DNA of 64,000 bases from Brevundimonas subvibrioides (GCF_027271155.1 NZ_CP114542.1:496001-560000), one strand, 5' to 3'. Shown: positions 32,167-42,506, counted from the first letter of the stretch. Translations and numbers: made by a program. The notes: generated by a model from the letters alone, not told the origin.

Positions 32167-33598
32167 GCCTCAGTCCCCTGCGCCGACGCCCGATGCGGGC
32201 GAGACGGCCACGCCGCAATCCGGCCAGACCCTATGGGGTGGACGCTTTTCCGCCAAGCCCGCCGACATCATGCAGGCGATCAACGTCTCCATCGGCGTCG
32301 ATCAGCGCCTGTGGGCACAGGATCTCGCAGGATCGCGGGCGCATTGCCGCATGCTGATCGCCCGGGGGATCGTCACGGCCGGCGACGGCGCGGCCATCCT
32401 GTCCGGCCTCGACACCATCCAGGCCGAGATCGAGGCCGGGACCTTTCCCTTCCGCGACGAATACGAGGACATCCACCTGAACGTGGAGGCCCGGCTGTCC
32501 GAGTTGATCGGCGAACCGTCGGGGCGGCTGCATACCGCCCGCAGCCGCAATGACCAGGTCGCGCTGGATTTCCGCCTGTGGGTCCGCGATGCCTGCGACC
32601 GCACCGTCACGCAACTGACCGCGCTGCAGCAGGCCCTGCTGGAGCGGGCTGAACAACATGCGGGCGACCTGATGCCCGGCTTCACCCATCTGCAGACCGC
32701 ACAGCCGGTGACCCTGGGTCATCACCTGATGGCCTATGTCGAGATGTTCGGACGCGACGCGGGCCGGTTCGCCGACGCGCGCGTCCGGATGAACGAAAGC
32801 CCGCTGGGGGCCGCCGCCCTGGCCGGTTCACCCTTCCCCATCGACCGCCATGCGACGGCGTCCGCGCTCGGCTTCGACCGGCCGATGGGCAATTCGCTCG
32901 ACGCCGTGTCCGACCGGGATTTCGCACTGGAGACGTTGGCGGCCGCCTCAATCACGGCCGGCCACCTGTCGCGGTTCGCCGAGGAGATCGTGGTCTGGAT
33001 GACGCCGATGTTCGGCTTTGCGTCCCTGCCCGACGACCTGACGACCGGCTCCTCGATCATGCCGCAGAAGCGCAACCCCGACGCCGCCGAACTGGTGCGC
33101 GCCAAGACCGGCCGCATCCTGGGATCGTTCGTCGCCCTGTCGACCGTGATGAAAGGCCTGCCGCTGGCCTATTCGAAGGATATGCAGGAGGACAAGCCGC
33201 CGGTGTTTGAGGCCATGGACGCGCTGGACCTGGCCCTGACGGCCATGACGGCGATGGTGACGGCGTTCCGGCCGAATGCCGTCCGGATGGCCGAGGCGGC
33301 GGGCTGGGGCTTTTCGACCGCCACCGACCTGGCCGACTGGCTGGTGCGCGAGGCCGACCTGCCGTTCCGCCAGGCGCACCATGTCACCGGTGCGGCGGTC
33401 AAGCGGGCGGAGGCTCTGGGCGTGGGTCTGGCGCAACTGCCGCTGAAAGAACTGCAGACCCTGCATCCCTCCATCACCGAAGAGGTTTACAAGGTGCTGA
33501 CCCCTGAGGCTTCCTGCGCCAGTCGCCAGAGTTTCGGGGGCACCGCGCCGGAACAGGTCCGTGCGCGCATCGCCGAGTGGAAAGAGCGTCTCGCATGA
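32165..33598 (+). CDS. argH: Argininosuccinate lyase ArgH
   Basis: ArgH cleaves argininosuccinate to arginine and fumarate. The 477-aa protein has the family motifs [54 protein letters not shown] and the signature loop [16 protein letters not shown] at about 294-309. The ATG at 32165 follows the family length. The longer frame from 32063 is antisense to tlpA. The start overlaps that of tlpA (CATG). The stop overlaps the next lipoprotein start (ATGA), so argH, the lipoprotein and lysA form an operon. Confidence 0.95.
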   Translation: MPQSPAPTPDAGETATPQSGQTLWGGRFSAKPADIMQAINVSIGVDQRLWAQDLAGSRAHCRMLIARGIVTAGDGAAILSGLDTIQAEIEAGTFPFRDEYEDIHLNVEARLSELIGEPSGRLHTARSRNDQVALDFRLWVRDACDRTVTQLTALQQALLERAEQHAGDLMPGFTHLQTAQPVTLGHHLMAYVEMFGRDAGRFADARVRMNESPLGAAALAGSPFPIDRHATASALGFDRPMGNSLDAVSDRDFALETLAAASITAGHLSRFAEEIVVWMTPMFGFASLPDDLTTGSSIMPQKRNPDAAELVRAKTGRILGSFVALSTVMKGLPLAYSKDMQEDKPPVFEAMDALDLALTAMTAMVTAFRPNAVRMAEAAGWGFSTATDLADWLVREADLPFRQAHHVTGAAVKRAEALGVGLAQLPLKELQTLHPSITEEVYKVLTPEASCASRQSFGGTAPEQVRARIAEWKERLA

Positions 33599-33834
33599 AA
33601 AAGCTGATCGTCGCGGGCGCGCTCGCCCTGACCGCCCTCGCCGCCGCGGGCTGCGGCCGGATGGCGGACCTGCAAACGCCCGCGCCACGCGAGACCGAAC
33701 GCGCGCCGCGCGACGCCCGGGCCCCCGACCTGCCCGATCCCGCGACCGTCAACCGCCCCTCCAGCCAGATCCCGATCGACGGCGGACCGTCGAACCCGTT
33801 CGGCTCGCCCGCCGCCGGGCGCGACCCGCAGTAG
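33595..33834 (+). CDS. lptM: LptM/YifL-like small lipoprotein
   Basis: The 79-aa product starts [20 protein letters not shown], with a lipobox at AAAGC and Cys20 as the anchor. The remainder is Pro/Arg/Asp-rich and disordered. In many proteobacteria a short lipoprotein precedes the last lysine gene and assists LptD maturation (LptM). The position just before lysA fits that role, but the mature part is not well conserved in sequence, so the name rests largely on context. Its start overlaps argH. Confidence 0.72.
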   Translation: MKKLIVAGALALTALAAAGCGRMADLQTPAPRETERAPRDARAPDLPDPATVNRPSSQIPIDGGPSNPFGSPAAGRDPQ

Positions 33835-33847
33835 GCCGGCCGGCACC

Positions 33848-35122
33848 TTGGATCATTTCCAGCCGCGGGACGGCACCCTTCACGCCGAAGACGTGCCGCT
33901 CGACGCCCTCGCGGCCGAGGTCGGGACGCCCGCCTATGTCTATTCGACCGCGACCCTGAGCCGGCACTATGGCGTGCTGAGGGATGCCGTCGCCGCCCAT
34001 CCGGCCGCGTTCGGCGACGCCCTGATCGCCTTTGCGGTCAAGGCCAACGCCAATCTGTCGGTGCTGGCGACCCTGGCGAGGCTGGGCTCGGGGGCGGATA
34101 CGGTGTCGGAGGGCGAGATCCGCCGCGCCCTGCGGGCAGGCATTCCGGCCGGAAAGATCATCTTCTCCGGCGTCGGCAAGACCGATGCCGAACTGGCCTT
34201 TGCGCTGGACGTCGGGGTGCGCCAGATCAATGTCGAGAGCCCGGCCGAGCTGGATCGCCTGATTGCAGTGGCGGCCGAGAAGGGGCGCGTTCCCGACATC
34301 GCCATCCGCGTGAACCCCAAGATCGGGGCGGGCGGTCATGCCAAGATCACCACCGGCGGCGAGGGCGACAAGTTCGGCATTCCGGCCGACGAGGCCCTGG
34401 CCCTGTATGCCCGCGCCGCCGCCAGCCCGCATGTGACCCCCGTCGGTCTGGCCTGCCACATCGGCAGCCAGATCATCGACCTGTCTCCGCTGGAGGCCGC
34501 CTTTCGCCTGCTGCGCGACATGACCCTGACCCTGCGCGGACAGGGCCTGTCGGTCACCCGGCTGGACCTCGGCGGCGGTCTGGGCGTGCCCTATTCCGGT
34601 GGGGCTGTGACGGCGTCCGTCGCCGACTATGCGGCCATGGCGGCGGGGGTGCTGGACGGGCTGGAGGTCGAGGCGGCCTTCGAGCCGGGCCGTCTGCTGG
34701 CCGCCAATGCCGGGGTGCTGCTGGCCCGGGTCATCCAGGTGACCGAACGGGCGGACGGGCGACGGTTCCTGGTGCTGGACGCCGCGATGAACGACCTGGT
34801 CCGGCCCGCCATGTACGACGCCTTCCACGAGGTGAAGCCCGTCACGCCGCGCGACGGCGACATCATTGCCTACGACATCGTCGGCCCCGTCTGCGAGACC
34901 GGCGACACCTTCGCGCGGGGCCGCGACCTGCCTCCGCTCCAGGCCGGCGACCTGGTCGTATTCACCGGGGCCGGGGCCTATGGGGCGGTCATGTCCAGCG
35001 AATACAACAGCCGCCCTCTGGTGCCGGAGGTGCTGGTCGACGAGGCTCGCTGGGCGGTGGTGCGCGGACGGCCGACCTATGATGAGATGTTGACGCGGGA
35101 AACGGTGGCAGGCTGGCTGTAG
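33848..35122 (+). CDS. lysA: Diaminopimelate decarboxylase LysA
   Basis: LysA is the PLP enzyme that makes lysine from meso-DAP. The 424-aa protein has the PLP lysine in AFAVKANANLSVL (Lys65), the glycine loop LDLGGGLGVPY, the PLP-phosphate segment FEPGRLLAANAGVL, and the active-site Cys in VCETGDTFARGRDLP. The initiation codon is TTG at 33848, 13 bp after the lipoprotein stop; no in-frame ATG exists near the family N-terminus. It completes the argH-lptM-lysA operon and complements dapE at 21713. Confidence 0.95.
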   Translation: MDHFQPRDGTLHAEDVPLDALAAEVGTPAYVYSTATLSRHYGVLRDAVAAHPAAFGDALIAFAVKANANLSVLATLARLGSGADTVSEGEIRRALRAGIPAGKIIFSGVGKTDAELAFALDVGVRQINVESPAELDRLIAVAAEKGRVPDIAIRVNPKIGAGGHAKITTGGEGDKFGIPADEALALYARAAASPHVTPVGLACHIGSQIIDLSPLEAAFRLLRDMTLTLRGQGLSVTRLDLGGGLGVPYSGGAVTASVADYAAMAAGVLDGLEVEAAFEPGRLLAANAGVLLARVIQVTERADGRRFLVLDAAMNDLVRPAMYDAFHEVKPVTPRDGDIIAYDIVGPVCETGDTFARGRDLPPLQAGDLVVFTGAGAYGAVMSSEYNSRPLVPEVLVDEARWAVVRGRPTYDEMLTRETVAGWL

Positions 35123-35133
35123 CCCGCCTCTTT

Positions 35134-35297
35134 CGTCATTCCGGGCGCAGCGCAGCGGAGACCCGGAACCCGGCGGCGCGCGATAGCGCGAACCTGTCAC
35201 GCACACGGCTCGCTGAACCCTTTCGCCTGCGCTGCGCTACGGCGCCGCCGTGTTCCGGGTCTGCGGGTCGCTGCGCTCGCCTTCGCCCGGAATGACG
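35134..35297. repeat. Intergenic palindromic repeat, family C
   Basis: The outer arms CGTCATTCCGGGCG (35134-35147) and CGCCCGGAATGACG (35284-35297) are perfect complements. Inner segments include CGGAGACCCGGAACCCGGCG and its rough complement CGCCGTGTTCCGGGTCTGCG. It fills the convergent gap between lysA and the hydrolase gene and could act as a bidirectional terminator. Confidence 0.75.
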
Positions 35298-35306
35298 ACG
35301 TTGGAG

Positions 35307-36209
35307 TTACCCCAAAAACCTTGTCACCGCGGCCAGGAACCGGCCCGGCTGGTCGATCATGACCATGTGCTCGGCCCCCTCGATGCGCTCGAAGCGGGCG
35401 GGGCGGGGCAGGTTGCGGTAGCCGGCCTGGAACAGGCCGTCCAGATGCGACCGGGGTGAACGGTCGTCGGGGCTCCAGCCGTAGACGACGGTGACGGGGG
35501 CCATGATGTCGGGCAGGCGGTTCCTCAGATCGGTGGTCATGACCTCGTACAGGCCTTGGGCCAGGACCTGGCGGTCGCCGCCCTGCCAGCCGACGGCGGA
35601 GAAGACACTGTCCGACGCCCCGCCCAACTGGTCGCCCAGCGCCGTGCCCTGGGCGCGCAGGGCCTCGTCGCCGAGGAACAGCAGGGCCTGATAGGCGATC
35701 CGCGCGATCGGCTCGACGTCGCCGACGGTGGCTCCGGGGCTGATCAGGGAGGGGAAGAAGGGCGTGGCGTCCACCACCATGACCCGGCCGACGGCCCCGC
35801 CTCGCCGGTCCCGCCCGGCATCGGCCGCGGCCCGCAGCGCCACCAGGCCGCCCATGGAGTGGCCGATGATGGCCGGTCGGTCCAGCCGCGCCTCGGCGAT
35901 ATAGCGGCGCAACTCGGACGCGACCGGCCCGACCAGGGCCCCAGTGGTGTTGGCCCCGGACGGCACGTCGCCGAAGCCCCGGATCGACACGATATGGACG
36001 CGGTGGTTGTCGTCCAGCCGGTCCGCCGTGCGCCTCCAGACCGCGCCGGTCGAGGCCAGCCCGGGAATCAGGATCACGTCGGGGCCTCTGCCCTGAACGG
36101 TCACCACGATCCGGTCGGAGGTGAACGGCCGGGATGGTGCCTGGGCCTGGGCCGCCGCCAGACCGGGCAGGGTCAGCAGGGCGAGGATCAGCAGGAGGAA
36201 ACGGCGCAT
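35307..36209 (-). CDS. Secreted alpha/beta hydrolase
   Basis: The 300-aa protein has a signal peptide (MRRFLLLILALLTLPGLAAAQAQA). The fold markers are VILIPGLASTGAVWRRTADRL (oxyanion region), AIIGHSMGGLVAL (nucleophile elbow with Ser), a late Asp in VYGWSPDDRSP, and His in IEGAEHMVMIDQPGRF. The substrate is unknown; esters or lactones are likely. AGGGG precedes the ATG at 36209. The longer frame from 36629 runs antisense to the next gene. It diverges from the WWIF protein with 99 bp between starts. Confidence 0.87.
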   Translation of the reverse strand: MRRFLLLILALLTLPGLAAAQAQAPSRPFTSDRIVVTVQGRGPDVILIPGLASTGAVWRRTADRLDDNHRVHIVSIRGFGDVPSGANTTGALVGPVASELRRYIAEARLDRPAIIGHSMGGLVALRAAADAGRDRRGGAVGRVMVVDATPFFPSLISPGATVGDVEPIARIAYQALLFLGDEALRAQGTALGDQLGGASDSVFSAVGWQGGDRQVLAQGLYEVMTTDLRNRLPDIMAPVTVVYGWSPDDRSPRSHLDGLFQAGYRNLPRPARFERIEGAEHMVMIDQPGRFLAAVTRFLG

Positions 36210-36308
36210 GTCGAACCCCTGAACGGCCATCGCGGCATTTGGTTGGCACCCTTGAAATCCGCGTCGCACAGGCGTGAAGTGCCCGCAAAGATCTCGGGAG
36301 AGGATGCG

Positions 36309-36818
36309 ATGAGAACGCTCGATCGTTTCAGGATTCTGGCCGCCATGGGCGGCATGGTGGTTATGGCGGGGTCTGCCGCCGCGCAGGACGCACCGGCTCC
36401 GCAGGCGGAGACGGTTGAAGCCCCGCCCGCGCCTGCGCCCACGGGTCCCGACTGGTGGATATTCTCGCGGTCCGACCAGCGTGGCTATCTGATTGACGTG
36501 AACAGCATCGTCCGGACCGGCGACGAACTGACCGTCAGGATCGCGCGGGTCCCGCGCCAGGGTGATCCGTCCGACTACAGCCACACCGAGGATGTGTTCG
36601 GCATCCGGTGCACCGCGCGCGAGACGCATGTCGATACGTCGATGGATGTGTTCGAGGACGGCGCGCCGACCGAGCCCTATGCCACGGGCGAGCCGTGGGA
36701 GGCCGTTCGGCCGGACTCGCTGGACGAAGGGGCCCTGACGATCGCCTGCGATGACCGTCGCCCGCCCGGTCCGTCCTACCCCGACATCAAGGCCTGGATC
36801 GACGCCGGTCGACCCTGA
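36309..36818 (+). CDS. Secreted protein of the surface-adhesin E-like type
   Basis: The 169-aa product has a signal peptide ending near AAAQDAPAP, a Pro/Ala-rich spacer to about residue 45, and a globular domain beginning [35 protein letters not shown]. Its C-terminal half has two Cys (GIRCTARE and [10 protein letters not shown]) that could form a disulfide. The [13 protein letters not shown] pattern recalls surface-adhesin protein E domains found in small periplasmic proteins. The assignment is tentative. A terminator follows. Confidence 0.75.
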   Translation: MRTLDRFRILAAMGGMVVMAGSAAAQDAPAPQAETVEAPPAPAPTGPDWWIFSRSDQRGYLIDVNSIVRTGDELTVRIARVPRQGDPSDYSHTEDVFGIRCTARETHVDTSMDVFEDGAPTEPYATGEPWEAVRPDSLDEGALTIACDDRRPPGPSYPDIKAWIDAGRP

Positions 36819-36825
36819 GGCCTGA

Positions 36826-36866
36826 CGAAAGACGGCCCCGGACTCGCGTCCGGGGCCGTCTTCGTC
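36826..36866. terminator. Bidirectional hairpin terminator
   Basis: A long stem (GACGGCCCCGGAC / GTCCGGGGCCGTC) with a TCGC loop, flanked by GACGAAA and TTCGTC, lies between the convergent stops of the 36309 gene and the fadB-like gene. No long T-run is present, so intrinsic termination is probable rather than certain. Confidence 0.7.
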
Positions 36867-36883
36867 TCAGGCGTGGAGCGGGA

Positions 36884-39061
36884 TCAGGCGGCGGCCTTCG
36901 CCCCGGCGAACCTGCCGTAGAAGGTCTCACCCTTCGCAGCCATGTCGCGCAGCAGCTGGGGGACGCGGAACCGGTCGCCGTAGCGCTCGGCATAGACGTC
37001 GGCCTGGGCCACAAAGGCCTTCAGCCCGATCTGGTCGATCATGGTGATGGGGCCGCCGGTCCAGGGCGCGAAGCCCCAGGCCAGGATGGCGCCGACGTCG
37101 GCCTCGCGCGGGTCGTCGATGACGCCCTCGGCCCAGCATTTGGCGACCTCGACGGCCTGGCGGTACAGCAGGCGGCGCTTCTGGTCCTCGATCAGCTCGG
37201 GCGTCGAGTCGTTGATGGTGACGGTCGCCAGATCCGAAAGGCCCGACCACAGTTTCTTGGGCTTCACGTCATAGTCGTAGAAGCCCTTGCCGTTCTTGCG
37301 GCCATAGCGACCCAGGTCCTCGACCATCTTGCGGACGATCTCGTGGCCCTCGATCGGCACATAGGCGTCGCCGAGGTCCAGCGCCGTCTGCTTGGCGATC
37401 TTGACCGACAGGTCCAGCGCGACGTCGTCGTGCATCTCCAGCGGGCCGCGCGGCATGCCGGTCATCCGGCCCAGGTTGTCGATCAGGGCAGGGGCGTAGC
37501 CCTCCTCCAGCATCGCCAGCCCCTCGGCCACATAGGTGCCAAAGCAGCGCGAGGTGTAGAAGCCGCGGCCGTCGTTGACGACGATCGGCGTCTTCTTGAT
37601 CTTGATGATGTAGTCCAGCGCCTTGGCGATCGCGGCCGGGCCGGTCTTTTCGCCCAGGATGATCTCGACCAGCATCATCTTGTCGACGGGCGAGAAGAAG
37701 TGAATGCCGATGAAGTCCTCGGGCCGCACGCTGGCCTCAGCCAGACCGGTGATCGGCAGGGTCGAGGTGTTCGATCCGAAGACCGCGCCGGGGGCCAGCT
37801 GGGCCTCGGCCCGCTTCGTCACATCGGCCTTGATCTCGCGGTTCTCGAACACCGCCTCGATGACCAGGTCCGAGCCCTTGATCTGGTCGTAATCGGTGGT
37901 GGCGACGACGGAGGCCAGCAGGGCATCATACTTGTCCTGGGTCAGCTGACCGCGCGACAGGCGCTTCTTCAGCAGGTCCTCGACATGGGCCTTGCCCTTG
38001 TCGGCGCTCTCCTGATCGCGGTCGATCAGGATGGTCTGGATGCCCGCGAGCGCCTGCACATAGGCGATGCCCGCACCCATCATGCCGGCCCCGATGACGG
38101 TGACCTTCTTCGGGTCGGAGGCGGGGATGCCGGCGGGACGCACGGCCCCCTTGTCCAGCTCCTGCTTGGACAGGAACAGCGACCGGATCATGCCCTGTGC
38201 CTGGGGCGTCATCAGGGTCTTGATGAAATAGCGGGTCTCGATCCGCAGGGCCGCGTCCATCGGCACCTGGATGCCTTCATAGACCGCCTTCATCAGATTG
38301 GTGACGGCCGGATAGTTGCCGTACGACTGCTTCCTGATCATCGCATTGCCGACCAGGAAGTTCTGGATGCCGGCCGGGTGATAGGGGCCGCCGCCGGGCT
38401 GTTTGAACGACTTGTCGTCCCACGGCTGGACGGCCTTTCCGCCCCCCTTGATCCAGGCCTTGGCGGCCTCGACCTCGGTACCTGCCGGGACTACCTCATG
38501 CACGACGCCTGCGCCCTTTGCGTCGTTCGGACGCCAGGACGAGCCCGAGCTCATCGCCGTCATCGCCGCCTGGACGCCGATCAGGCGGGTCAGGCGCTGG
38601 GTGCCGCCGCCACCGGGGAACAGGCCGACCTTGATCTCAGGCAGGCCCAGCTGGATCTTCGGACTGTCACCGACCACGCGGTAGTGGCAGGCCAGGGCGA
38701 CCTCCAGCCCGCCGCCCAGCGCCAGGCCGTTGATCGCGGCCGCCACCGGCTTGCCGCAGGTCTCCAGCGCACGCAGCGAACTGTTCATCTTCCAGCCGGC
38801 GTCGAAGGCGGCCTGCAGATCGCCCGAGCCGGACAGCATGCCCGACGCCATGTCGCCCAGGTCCGCCCCGGCGCAGAAGCCCGAGGCCTTGCCCGAGGTG
38901 ATGACCGCGCCCTTGATGGCGTCATCGGTCCTGATGCGCTCGACCAGGGCCGGCAGCTCATCCATGACCTTGCCGGTCAGGGTGTTCATCGACCGCCCCG
39001 GCACGTCGAAGGTGATCAGGGCGATGCCGTCGGCGTCGACGTCGATCTTGAAGTTTTCCAT
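36884..39061 (-). CDS. fadB: 3-hydroxyacyl-CoA dehydrogenase/enoyl-CoA hydratase (FadB/FadJ type)
   Basis: This bifunctional enzyme performs hydration and NAD-dependent oxidation in fatty-acid beta-oxidation. The 725-aa protein has an N-terminal crotonase domain ([38 protein letters not shown], to about 190), a linker, the Rossmann motif [19 protein letters not shown] at about 335, [13 protein letters not shown], and [15 protein letters not shown] with the catalytic His. C-terminal 3HCDH domains follow. The start MENFKIDVD is at 39061. It is downstream of fadA by 11 bp in one operon. Confidence 0.95.
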   Translation of the reverse strand: MENFKIDVDADGIALITFDVPGRSMNTLTGKVMDELPALVERIRTDDAIKGAVITSGKASGFCAGADLGDMASGMLSGSGDLQAAFDAGWKMNSSLRALETCGKPVAAAINGLALGGGLEVALACHYRVVGDSPKIQLGLPEIKVGLFPGGGGTQRLTRLIGVQAAMTAMSSGSSWRPNDAKGAGVVHEVVPAGTEVEAAKAWIKGGGKAVQPWDDKSFKQPGGGPYHPAGIQNFLVGNAMIRKQSYGNYPAVTNLMKAVYEGIQVPMDAALRIETRYFIKTLMTPQAQGMIRSLFLSKQELDKGAVRPAGIPASDPKKVTVIGAGMMGAGIAYVQALAGIQTILIDRDQESADKGKAHVEDLLKKRLSRGQLTQDKYDALLASVVATTDYDQIKGSDLVIEAVFENREIKADVTKRAEAQLAPGAVFGSNTSTLPITGLAEASVRPEDFIGIHFFSPVDKMMLVEIILGEKTGPAAIAKALDYIIKIKKTPIVVNDGRGFYTSRCFGTYVAEGLAMLEEGYAPALIDNLGRMTGMPRGPLEMHDDVALDLSVKIAKQTALDLGDAYVPIEGHEIVRKMVEDLGRYGRKNGKGFYDYDVKPKKLWSGLSDLATVTINDSTPELIEDQKRRLLYRQAVEVAKCWAEGVIDDPREADVGAILAWGFAPWTGGPITMIDQIGLKAFVAQADVYAERYGDRFRVPQLLRDMAAKGETFYGRFAGAKAAA

Positions 39062-39072
39062 GCTCAGTTCCC

Positions 39073-40278
39073 TCAGACGCGTTCGATGACGGTGGCGGTG
39101 CCCATGCCGCCGCCGATGCACAGGGTGATCAGGGCGGTCTCCTTGCCGGAGCGTTCCAGCTCGTCCAGCGCGATGCCCGTGATCATGGCGCCGGTCGCGC
39201 CCAGGGGGTGGCCCATGGAGATGCCGCCGCCGTTCACGTTCATCTTGTCGTGCGGGATGTCCAGCGCCTGCATGTAGCGCAGGACGACGGCGGCGAAGGC
39301 CTCGTTCAGCTCCCACACGTCGATGTCGGCGACGGTCATGCCCAGCTTGCCCAGCAGCTTCTTGGTCACGAACTCGGGACCGGTCAGCATGATCGAGGGT
39401 TCGGAGCCGATCGAGGCGGCACCCTTGATGCGGGCGCGGGGCTTCAGGCCCAGGGCCTTGCCGGCCTCCAGCGACCCGATGAGCACCCCGGCCGACCCGT
39501 CGACGATGCCGGACGAATTGCCCGGCGTGTGGACGTGGTTGACGCGCTCGACCTCGGGGTAGCGCTGGTTGATCACGGCGTCGAAGGCCATCTCGCCCAT
39601 CATGGCGAAGGAGGGGTTCAGCCCGCCCAGCGACTGCATGTCGGTGTTCGGACGGATGGTCTCGTCGCGGTCCAGCTGGACCAGACCCAGCTGATTCTTC
39701 ACCGGCACGACCGATTTCGAGAAGTTTCCGGCGGCCCAGGCGGCGGCGGCACGCTTGTGGCTTTCCATCGAATAGGCGTCAACGTCGTCGCGGCTGAAGC
39801 CGTATTTCGAGGCGATCATGTCGGCCGAGACGCCCTGGGGCACGAAATAGGTCGGGAAGGCGCTGGACGGATCGACCGGCCAGGCCCCGCCGTCCGAGCC
39901 CATCGGCACGCGGCTCATGGCCTCGACGCCGCCGCCGACGGCGAAATCGGCCTCGCCGGACTTCACCTTGGCGGCCGCCATGTTCACGGCTTCCAGCCCC
40001 GAGGCGCAGAAGCGGTTGATCTGGACACCGGCCACCGTCTGGGCCCAGCCCGCCGACAGGACCGCCGTGCGGGCGATGTCCGCGCCCTGTTCGCCCACCG
40101 GCGAGACGCAGCCCAGGATGACGTCGTCGACCTTCGACGTGTCCAGCCCGTTCCTGTCGCGCAGGGCTTCCAGCACCTGGGTCGCCAGGCTGAGGCCGGT
40201 GATCTCGTGCAGAGACCCGTCCTTCTTGCCCTTGCCGCGCGGGGTCCGCACGGCGTCGTAGATATAGGCCTCAGTCAT
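39073..40278 (-). CDS. fadA: Acetyl-CoA C-acyltransferase (3-ketoacyl-CoA thiolase) FadA
   Basis: The thiolase releases acetyl-CoA from 3-ketoacyl-CoA, the last step of beta-oxidation. The 401-aa protein has the acyl-accepting Cys in [13 protein letters not shown] (about 88), the conserved [18 protein letters not shown] with catalytic His, and the general-base Cys in [13 protein letters not shown] near the end. It is the first gene of the fadA-fadB pair. A palindromic motif upstream (40374-40394) may be a MerR-type operator. Confidence 0.94.
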   Translation of the reverse strand: MTEAYIYDAVRTPRGKGKKDGSLHEITGLSLATQVLEALRDRNGLDTSKVDDVILGCVSPVGEQGADIARTAVLSAGWAQTVAGVQINRFCASGLEAVNMAAAKVKSGEADFAVGGGVEAMSRVPMGSDGGAWPVDPSSAFPTYFVPQGVSADMIASKYGFSRDDVDAYSMESHKRAAAAWAAGNFSKSVVPVKNQLGLVQLDRDETIRPNTDMQSLGGLNPSFAMMGEMAFDAVINQRYPEVERVNHVHTPGNSSGIVDGSAGVLIGSLEAGKALGLKPRARIKGAASIGSEPSIMLTGPEFVTKKLLGKLGMTVADIDVWELNEAFAAVVLRYMQALDIPHDKMNVNGGGISMGHPLGATGAMITGIALDELERSGKETALITLCIGGGMGTATVIERV

Positions 40279-40373
40279 CGGGAGGTTTCCTTTTCAAGTC
40301 CCTGTCGTCTGGCGCGCGGCGCTTCGCGACCTGAGGGACGGAGGACGGTTTCGACGCTGGGCGTCACAAACCC

Positions 40374-40394
40374 TACGTTTACGTCAACGTCAAG
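40374..40394 (-). promoter_or_regulatory. Candidate operator upstream of fadA (ACGT repeats)
   Basis: TACGTTTACGTCAACGTCAA holds three ACGT/ACGTC units in about 20 bp, 96 bp before the fadA start. MerR-type regulators of acyl-CoA and branched-chain degradation genes (LiuR group) recognise repeated TTTACGTnAACGT-like motifs in alphaproteobacteria. The assignment is by resemblance only. Confidence 0.35.
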
Positions 40395-40450
40395 ATAAGA
40401 GTTGGTAAAGCGGGCCGGGAACGGCGACGCTTCGGAGGGATTTTACCGCC

Positions 40451-41047
40451 ATGAAACGACGAGCCCTGACCGCCTGCATCGGGGCGCTGATCCTGCCCGC
40501 CATGGCGGCCTGCGCCCCGTCCGGTCCATCCTCGGGGCCGCTCTGGATCCAGCCGGCCTCGGAGCAGGCGCGGGTGCTGACCCCGACGCCTCCGGTCGAC
40601 GATTCGGTGCCGTCGGACGAGATCGAGCGCCGGTTGCTGGCCGCGCAGAATGCCGAGCGCGCCCGGGTCGGTGCGCCGCCCCTGATCTGGAGCGAGACTC
40701 TGGAAGCCGAGGCGGACGACTGGGCCAGGACTCTGATCGAGACGGGTCGGTTCGCGCACGACCCGCGACCTCATGGCCACGGCGAGAACCTGTGGACGGG
40801 CTGGGGCGGTCGGGTCTTCACGCCCGAGGACATGGTCGGTGACTGGATCAGGGAGCGCGCGGACTATCGCCCGGGCGTCTTTCCGGACGTCAGCCGGACC
40901 GGGGACTGGGTCGCCGTCGGTCATTACACCCAGCTGATCTGGAGCGGCACGACCCATGTCGGCTGTGCGGTCGAGACGCGGGCTGACCAGTCCCTCCTGG
41001 CCTGCCGCTACGCTCCGCCCGGAAACGTCGACGGCCTGAGGCCCTGA
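40451..41047 (+). CDS. CAP-domain (SCP/PR-1) lipoprotein
   Basis: The 198-aa protein starts MKRRALTACIGALILPAMAACAP, with a lipobox at AMAAC. From about residue 58 it is a CAP domain: LLAAQNAERARVGAPPLIWSETLEAEADDWARTLIETGRFAHD, then HGHGENLWTGWGG, and the signature VGHYTQLIWSGTTHVGCAVETR. CAP proteins in bacteria are envelope proteins whose ligands or activities are mostly unknown. The His and Glu residues of the CAP cavity are retained. A hairpin follows the gene. Confidence 0.9.
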   Translation: MKRRALTACIGALILPAMAACAPSGPSSGPLWIQPASEQARVLTPTPPVDDSVPSDEIERRLLAAQNAERARVGAPPLIWSETLEAEADDWARTLIETGRFAHDPRPHGHGENLWTGWGGRVFTPEDMVGDWIRERADYRPGVFPDVSRTGDWVAVGHYTQLIWSGTTHVGCAVETRADQSLLACRYAPPGNVDGLRP

Positions 41048-41068
41048 GCGCGGACCAAACACGCAAAA

Positions 41069-41098
41069 AGGCCGACGGACCTCGCGGTCCGTCGGCCT
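41069..41098 (-). terminator. Rho-independent terminator for the YciE/F-type gene
   Basis: The perfect stem AGGCCGACGGACC/GGTCCGTCGGCCT, read on the minus strand, is followed by a T-run (the AAAAA at 41065-41069 on the plus strand). It ends the minus-strand ferritin-like gene and may slow plus-strand readthrough from the CAP gene. Confidence 0.85.
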
Positions 41099-41117
41099 GA
41101 TGCTATGGGGGCGACGA

Positions 41118-41621
41118 TCAGGCGGCCGAGGCCTGCATCGCCTCGGCATTGACGGCGGCGTCGGCGATCGCGGTCAGATCCTCGTCGGTCTGCGACTCTT
41201 CCTGCAGGGTCTCGTCCAGCAGGGCGGCTGCATCGTCGAGGCCGAGCACCAGGGCCCAGCGCTTCAGCGTGCCGTAGCGGGTGATCTCATAGTGTTCGAC
41301 CGCCTGGGCCGCTGCCAGCAGGCCGGCGTCGAGGGCGGGCGTGTCCTTGTACTCCTCCGCAATCTCGTCGCCCTCGGCCAGAATGCCCTCAATGGCGTCG
41401 CAGGTCTTGCCGCGCGCCGGCTTGCCGATGATGTCGAACACCTGCTGCAGGCGTTCGATCTGGCCTTCCGTCTGGCCGATGTGCTTCTCGAACGCCGCCT
41501 TCAGCTCGGGCGACCGGGCCGCGCGCTGCATCTTGGGCAGGGCCTTCAGGATCTTGCGCTCGGCGTAATAGATGTCCTTGAGCGTGTCGTGGAAAAGGGT
41601 GTCGAGGGTCTTGTTGGCCAT
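41118..41621 (-). CDS. DUF892 ferritin-like protein (YciE/YciF family)
   Basis: The 167-aa product starts MANKTLDTLFHDTLKDIYYAERKILKALPKM, the signature N-terminus of YciE/YciF four-helix proteins. Likely metal ligands are in YYAERKIL, EKHIGQTEGQIERL, AVEHYEITRYG and ETLQEES. These are stress-induced cytosolic ferritin-like proteins with a probable di-iron site and unclear substrate. The 41621 start is chosen over 41666, which adds a non-family leader. The Crp-type gene lies upstream on the same strand with a 75-bp gap. Confidence 0.9.
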   Translation of the reverse strand: MANKTLDTLFHDTLKDIYYAERKILKALPKMQRAARSPELKAAFEKHIGQTEGQIERLQQVFDIIGKPARGKTCDAIEGILAEGDEIAEEYKDTPALDAGLLAAAQAVEHYEITRYGTLKRWALVLGLDDAAALLDETLQEESQTDEDLTAIADAAVNAEAMQASAA

Positions 41622-41696
41622 CAGGAGGCTCCGTTGCTGCGAGCCACTAGAAGCCGCGCCGGGCACGGCGGTTCCTGTGTCGGCCAGGCGACTCCG

Positions 41697-42404
41697 TCAG
41701 GCACCCTGCTTTTCGTAGAGCGCATCCAGGCGGGGTTTCAGCATCCGGTAGCATTCGCAGGCCGCCGCCTCGAGGCCGGGCCGGTCGATGATGCGGATGA
41801 TGCCCCGGTTGTAGGAGACGAGCTTTCGCCGCTTCAGCTGCGAGGCCGCCTCGCTGACGGTCGAGCGGCGGGCCCCGATCAGCCGGGCCAGCTCCTCCTG
41901 ACGAAAGGTCATGACGTCGCGGGGCGACAGGTCGTCGGCCGTCAGGAACCAGCGGGCGATGCGGTCGGGCACGGCGTGCCCGGCGTTGCAGGCCGCGGCG
42001 TGGGCGGCCTGGGCCTGATAGAGGTCGGTCAGGGCCAGCAGCCGCGCCATGAGGCTGGGTCGCACGGCGGCGAGCGCGCGGAACGCCGGGGCGCTGGCCA
42101 CCCAGGCCTCGCCCGAGGCGCGGCAGACGATCTCCCACCCGCAGGTCAGATTGGCCATGAAGGGGGCCAGACCCGTCAGGCCCTCGCTGCCGATCACGGC
42201 GGTCTCGATCGCGCTGCCGTCCGAAAACCGGACCAGATTGGCGAACTGGGCGTCGATCGGGAAATGGACCTGATCGACCGGCGCGCCCTGGTCCACGACG
42301 ATCTGGTCCACCGCGACCGACACGCGGCGCAGAAGGGGGTGAAGGGCAGTGGCATCCCCGGCGGCAAGGCCGGCGATGAAACGGTTTTCGACAGGGTCTG
42401 ACAT
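41697..42404 (-). CDS. Crp/Fnr-family transcription regulator
   Basis: The 235-aa protein has an N-terminal cyclic-nucleotide-binding-like barrel (RRVSVAVDQIVVDQGAPVDQVHFPIDAQFANLVRFSDG) and a C-terminal winged helix (MTFRQEELARLIGARRSTVSEAASQLKRRKLVSYNRGIIRI). The usual cAMP phosphate pocket residues are not obvious, and there is no FNR-type four-cysteine cluster (the scattered Cys are late). It belongs to the large Caulobacterales group of uncharacterised Crp-like regulators. It diverges from the small gene at 42507. Confidence 0.87.
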   Translation of the reverse strand: MSDPVENRFIAGLAAGDATALHPLLRRVSVAVDQIVVDQGAPVDQVHFPIDAQFANLVRFSDGSAIETAVIGSEGLTGLAPFMANLTCGWEIVCRASGEAWVASAPAFRALAAVRPSLMARLLALTDLYQAQAAHAAACNAGHAVPDRIARWFLTADDLSPRDVMTFRQEELARLIGARRSTVSEAASQLKRRKLVSYNRGIIRIIDRPGLEAAACECYRMLKPRLDALYEKQGA

Positions 42405-42506
42405 CGCACCGCAACGCTTGAACCGCCGCTGCGATCCCTGTGTGCGCCACCGGGCACAGTCTGGCCGAACACCGTGCTAGTTCACGGTCTGTTCAGGAGC
42501 CCGCCA

